Below, in pieces: positions 61,545 through 64,000 of a stretch of 64,000 nucleotides of DNA (positions within the stretch are counted from its first letter, which is position 1; each line of letters begins with the position of its first letter). The position numbers and the translations under genes are program-made. Location of the stretch: positions 22,176,199 to 22,240,198 of the forward strand of contig NC_045127.1 in assembly GCF_007655135.1 (NCBI RefSeq), read 5' to 3'. This DNA comes from Punica granatum (taxonomy: Eukaryota; Streptophyta; Magnoliopsida; Myrtales; Lythraceae). Below the pieces are notes generated by a model that was given only the letters and a program-made list of their open reading frames with translations, ran no database searches and had not been told where the DNA came from.

Positions 61545-62100
61545 TGTTGAATTGGTCATTGCATTTTGATGTTATTTCAACCCTGTCGAAGACTCACCGG
61601 GGCGAGTAAGATCAGTCGGAGAATAAAAGGAAGGAAGTTGTCGATGCTGCATTTTAATGCAGCACACTATTGCGACGCCACAAGGGCACATGCCCGGGGC
61701 AAAAGGGCTGATTATTACGGCAAAGAGGCATGTTGCGGCGGCAATCCTCTGTTTTTCCCGTTTTATGCACGACCTGATTCACTTTCTTAGTTTGGGGATT
61801 TTTTTTCCAGTATTGAGCATTATATCTTGCCCTATTCTTATTGTAATTTAGATCTAAGACCAGTGAAGAGTGTTTTGAGATTTTTTTTAGAGTTCTAGTT
61901 TTGGGATTAGGATTGCAACATCTCAAGGATTCTCCGCACTATACTCTCTTGATTCTTTTGCTCATAGTAAAGATCCCTAACCTTTCTTACTCGTAGATAA
62001 TTCCTTCTTACTCACATGTTGATCAAGAGGGTTTTACCATATAAATTTTGATCAAGAGGGTTTTACCATATAAATTGTCTGTCGATCTTCTCCTTTTTCG
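61545..62100 (+). mobile_element. Probable 3' LTR of the old Copia
   Basis: TGTTGAATTGGTC follows the purine-rich AAGGTGGGGATT. It includes a near-perfect hairpin (61645-61664, 9-bp stem) and a 29-bp tandem duplication (62020-62048 and 62049-62077, TGATCAAGAGGGTTTTACC). The right border was not resolved. Confidence 0.55.
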
Positions 62101-62305
62101 TTGTTAATTGAGCGAACTCCCAAAGATATTGAATTCAGCTATGTAACCTAGAAAGCTCGTCAAACAAAATATCCAATCATGCATAAAAAGAAATGCATCT
62201 ATCAACACTTAACGAGCAATCACAGATTCCACGCAATTAATAAAAATTGGGGTTTGATTTTGTACAAATTGATCAATATAGCACGAAATTCAACTCAGGT
62301 ACATG

Positions 62306-62331
62306 AAATAAATAAATAAATAAATAAATTA
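62306..62331. repeat. AAAT microsatellite
   Basis: About six AAAT units. Confidence 0.9.
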
Positions 62332-62609
62332 CTAACTTAACATGATACTAATGCTGTAAAAATCAATAAACTTGGACTGTACGGTATTGAGGACCCTGAT
62401 ACTCAAGATAATACTCGAGATTCACTTTCTTCTTCTAGATGTATCGACATTAACTTGAGATATTCTGTAATCTACTAGTTTAGGAGTTTTATGATATTTT
62501 CCATAGAGTTAGTTTCTTTTCCTTTTCTAGCTTGTATCAGGCATGTATATTTTGCAATCTTGAGCTCAATAGAAATTATAACGTTCACTTCAAGACTTTA
62601 GTTTTATGA

Positions 62610-62622
62610 TGGTATCAAAGCA
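62610..62622 (+). other. Primer binding site of a third Copia
   Basis: TGGTATCAAAGCA matches the tRNA-iMet site of Copia elements and lies 46 bp before a gag start. A 5' LTR probably ends near 62609, but I could not define its start. Confidence 0.7.
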
Positions 62623-62667
62623 AGGTTCTCTCTGGAACCTCTAAAGCTTGAAGGCTGATAAGGATAG

Positions 62668-63560
62668 ATGGCAAAGAGGGAAGATAAAGTTGAGAGTTCT
62701 GGGAAGGGGATGCAAGTTCCTGCAGTGTACAGGATTGGGAGTTCGAATTCTACAGGAGTGCAGATTACCTCATGTCTGCTCAATGGGGAGAATTACCTGA
62801 CATGGTCAAGAGCAATGACGATCGCATTGACAGCAAAGGGGAAGCTAGGGTTTGTGGAAGGCAAAATACCAAGGCCTCCACCAGGTGACTCGAACTTGGA
62901 AAATTGGGAGATGTGTAAACTCCCTTGTTTTGGCTTGGATTTTCAACGGTCTGGAGAGGGAGTTTCAATCGAGTGTGGCATATGCGACCGAGGCAAAGAA
63001 ACTTTGGGATGACCTCAAGGAGAGGTATTCTCAAGGCAATGAAACTAGGATTTATCAACTGAAGTCTGACATATGTTTGTATCGGCAGGGAGGCAAGACA
63101 ATACAGAGGTACTATTCGGGAATCAAGACTCTGTGGGATGAACTCGAAAATTACCTCGAGTTACCGGGATGCTCTTGTGAAGCTGCCACACGGTATACTA
63201 CGCAAAGAGAGAAGGAGAAGATATATCAATTTCTGATGGGATTGGACGACCAATTTCGAGGTGTGAGGTCATATATCCTTAGAACCGTCACTATACCAAC
63301 GTTGTGCAGGATATACCAGATGGTCTCGGAGGAAGAGAATCAACTGACAGTCACTCGTTCTTAGGAGGCAACATGCACACCAAATGGAGGAATTGAGCTC
63401 AGGGTTTTTGCTATCAAGGGTACAAGTGAAAATCGACAAGGACAGCGCTGGACCACAGAGGGCAAATCGATTTGTGACCACTGTGGTCGACTTGGCCACA
63501 TTAGGAGCTCATGCTGGGTGCTCCACAGGCCACCAGTAGATGGTAACAACAAAAAAATAG
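62668..63560 (+). pseudogene. Gag of a third Copia, frameshifted
   Basis: The frame from 62668 reads MAKREDKVESSG, then ITSCLLNGENYLTWSRAMTI and ALTAKGKLGFVEGKI, typical of the Copia gag N-terminus (DUF4219/UBN2-like). A frameshift near 62915 moves the coding sense to the 62852-63364 frame, with VNSLVLAWIF, KKLWDDLKERYSQGNE and IYQLKSDI. A stop at 63362-63364 and another shift follow. A CCHC knuckle CDHCGRLGHIRSSC is found near 63477-63518. The protein would form the particle core but is not translatable as one chain. Confidence 0.85.
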
Positions 63561-63673
63561 GGAAAAAGGCTGCTAGACAGGGAAAGCAAGGAGGAGCGCC
63601 TAGGCAGTGGCAGACGTTTGGTGCTGGACAGCAATGGAGAAGAGGACAAAGCTCAGGTTAGAGTGGACAAACA

Positions 63674-64000
63674 TTGGGGCAATGGACTGGAAGTCGATCT
63701 ACTCGAAATCTGATCGCTAGGGCTGTACAAGAAGGAGGTGGATCAAGTAGCACGGGAAATTCCTTCCCGGGCTTGTCAATCACCCAACTAGAGACGGTGC
63801 TCAACATGATTGCGTCTCATGAAGGGAGAAGTGAACCCTTAGTCGGAAAATACAATAATTTATTTTTATTAAAGGAGGGGAGTGAATAATCGACACAGGA
63901 GCATCAAGACACATGATCGGATGTGTGAATCATTTAAATGATATGAAGCCTCTTGGTGATAAGTTCTCTATTTATATTCCTAATGGAGACACTGCTCAGG
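63674..64000 (+). pseudogene. Start of pol (protease) of the third Copia, runs off the window
   Basis: After a frame ending in LVGKYNNLFLLKEGSE, a TGA at 63887-63889 takes the place of the usual Trp codon. It is followed in the same frame by IIDTGASRHMIG, the Copia protease active site with its catalytic Asp. The frame continues to the window edge (DKFSIYIPNGDTAQ). The rest of pol lies outside. Confidence 0.75.

Larger units (their letters stand above)
57480..62100 (+). mobile_element. Old Tnt1-like Copia relic
   Basis: Scattered frames retain the order of a Tnt1-94-like Copia: gag C-terminal linker (57490-57600), protease-adjacent segment (57690-57840), GAG-pre-integrase and integrase (about 57940-58470), post-integrase (58973-59338), reverse transcriptase (59500-60340) and its continuation beyond a solo LTR (61228-61480). 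The polypurine tract AAGGTGGGGATT precedes a likely 3' LTR from 61545. No 5' LTR was found. Every domain carries stops or frameshifts. Confidence 0.8.

Overview
The window looks like gene-poor, transposon-rich plant nuclear DNA, most likely from a eudicot. The evidence is Copia elements primed by tRNA-iMet, large gypsy-type LTRs primed by a tRNA-Arg-like site, an L1-type LINE, hAT and Tourist-like MITEs, tRNA-derived SINEs and an AT-rich background. A degenerate DUF7745-like ORF and the overall repeat style recall Myrtales such as pomegranate, but that is a weak guess. I see no intact host protein gene, rRNA, tRNA or CRISPR array.

Layout. Positions 1-12458 hold element E1 (+ strand), a non-autonomous gypsy-type LTR retrotransposon. 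Its 5' LTR is cut by the window edge (1-2296). Its 5.8 kb internal region (2297-8072) has a tRNA-Arg-type primer site, a broken DUF7745-like ORF, a MITE and a 3' minisatellite. Its 3' LTR is 8073-12458. Positions 12459-18537 are AT-rich intergenic DNA with a SINE and two exon-like remnants. Positions 18538-23877 are a decayed L1-like LINE (- strand) split by a hAT-type MITE with a perfect 8-bp target duplication. Positions 24200-31250 are AT-rich intergenic DNA with a Tourist-like MITE and a SINE-like unit.

Positions 31251-50933 are element E2 (- strand), a relative of E1 with LTRs of about 5.5 kb. Both E2 LTRs carry a fragment of a host MLO gene. The right LTR also holds a 2811-bp solo LTR (43564-46374) flanked by CGAGG, and the left LTR preserves the empty site. 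Positions 52068-57026 are a young, nearly intact Copia element with 194-bp LTRs that differ at one base and have TA...TA termini. Its gag and pol lie in one frame separated by a single TAG. Positions 57480-62100 are an old Tnt1-like Copia relic interrupted by an 880-bp solo LTR (60343-61222). From 62610 to the window end is the start of a third, decayed Copia.

The genes do not form a host pathway; they are parts of mobile elements. The most informative points are the MLO capture carried in E2's LTRs and the matching 3' minisatellites of E1 and E2. The minisatellite units share a spacer and a small hairpin whose stem pairs differ between the elements by compensatory changes. The nested insertions also give a relative order of events.
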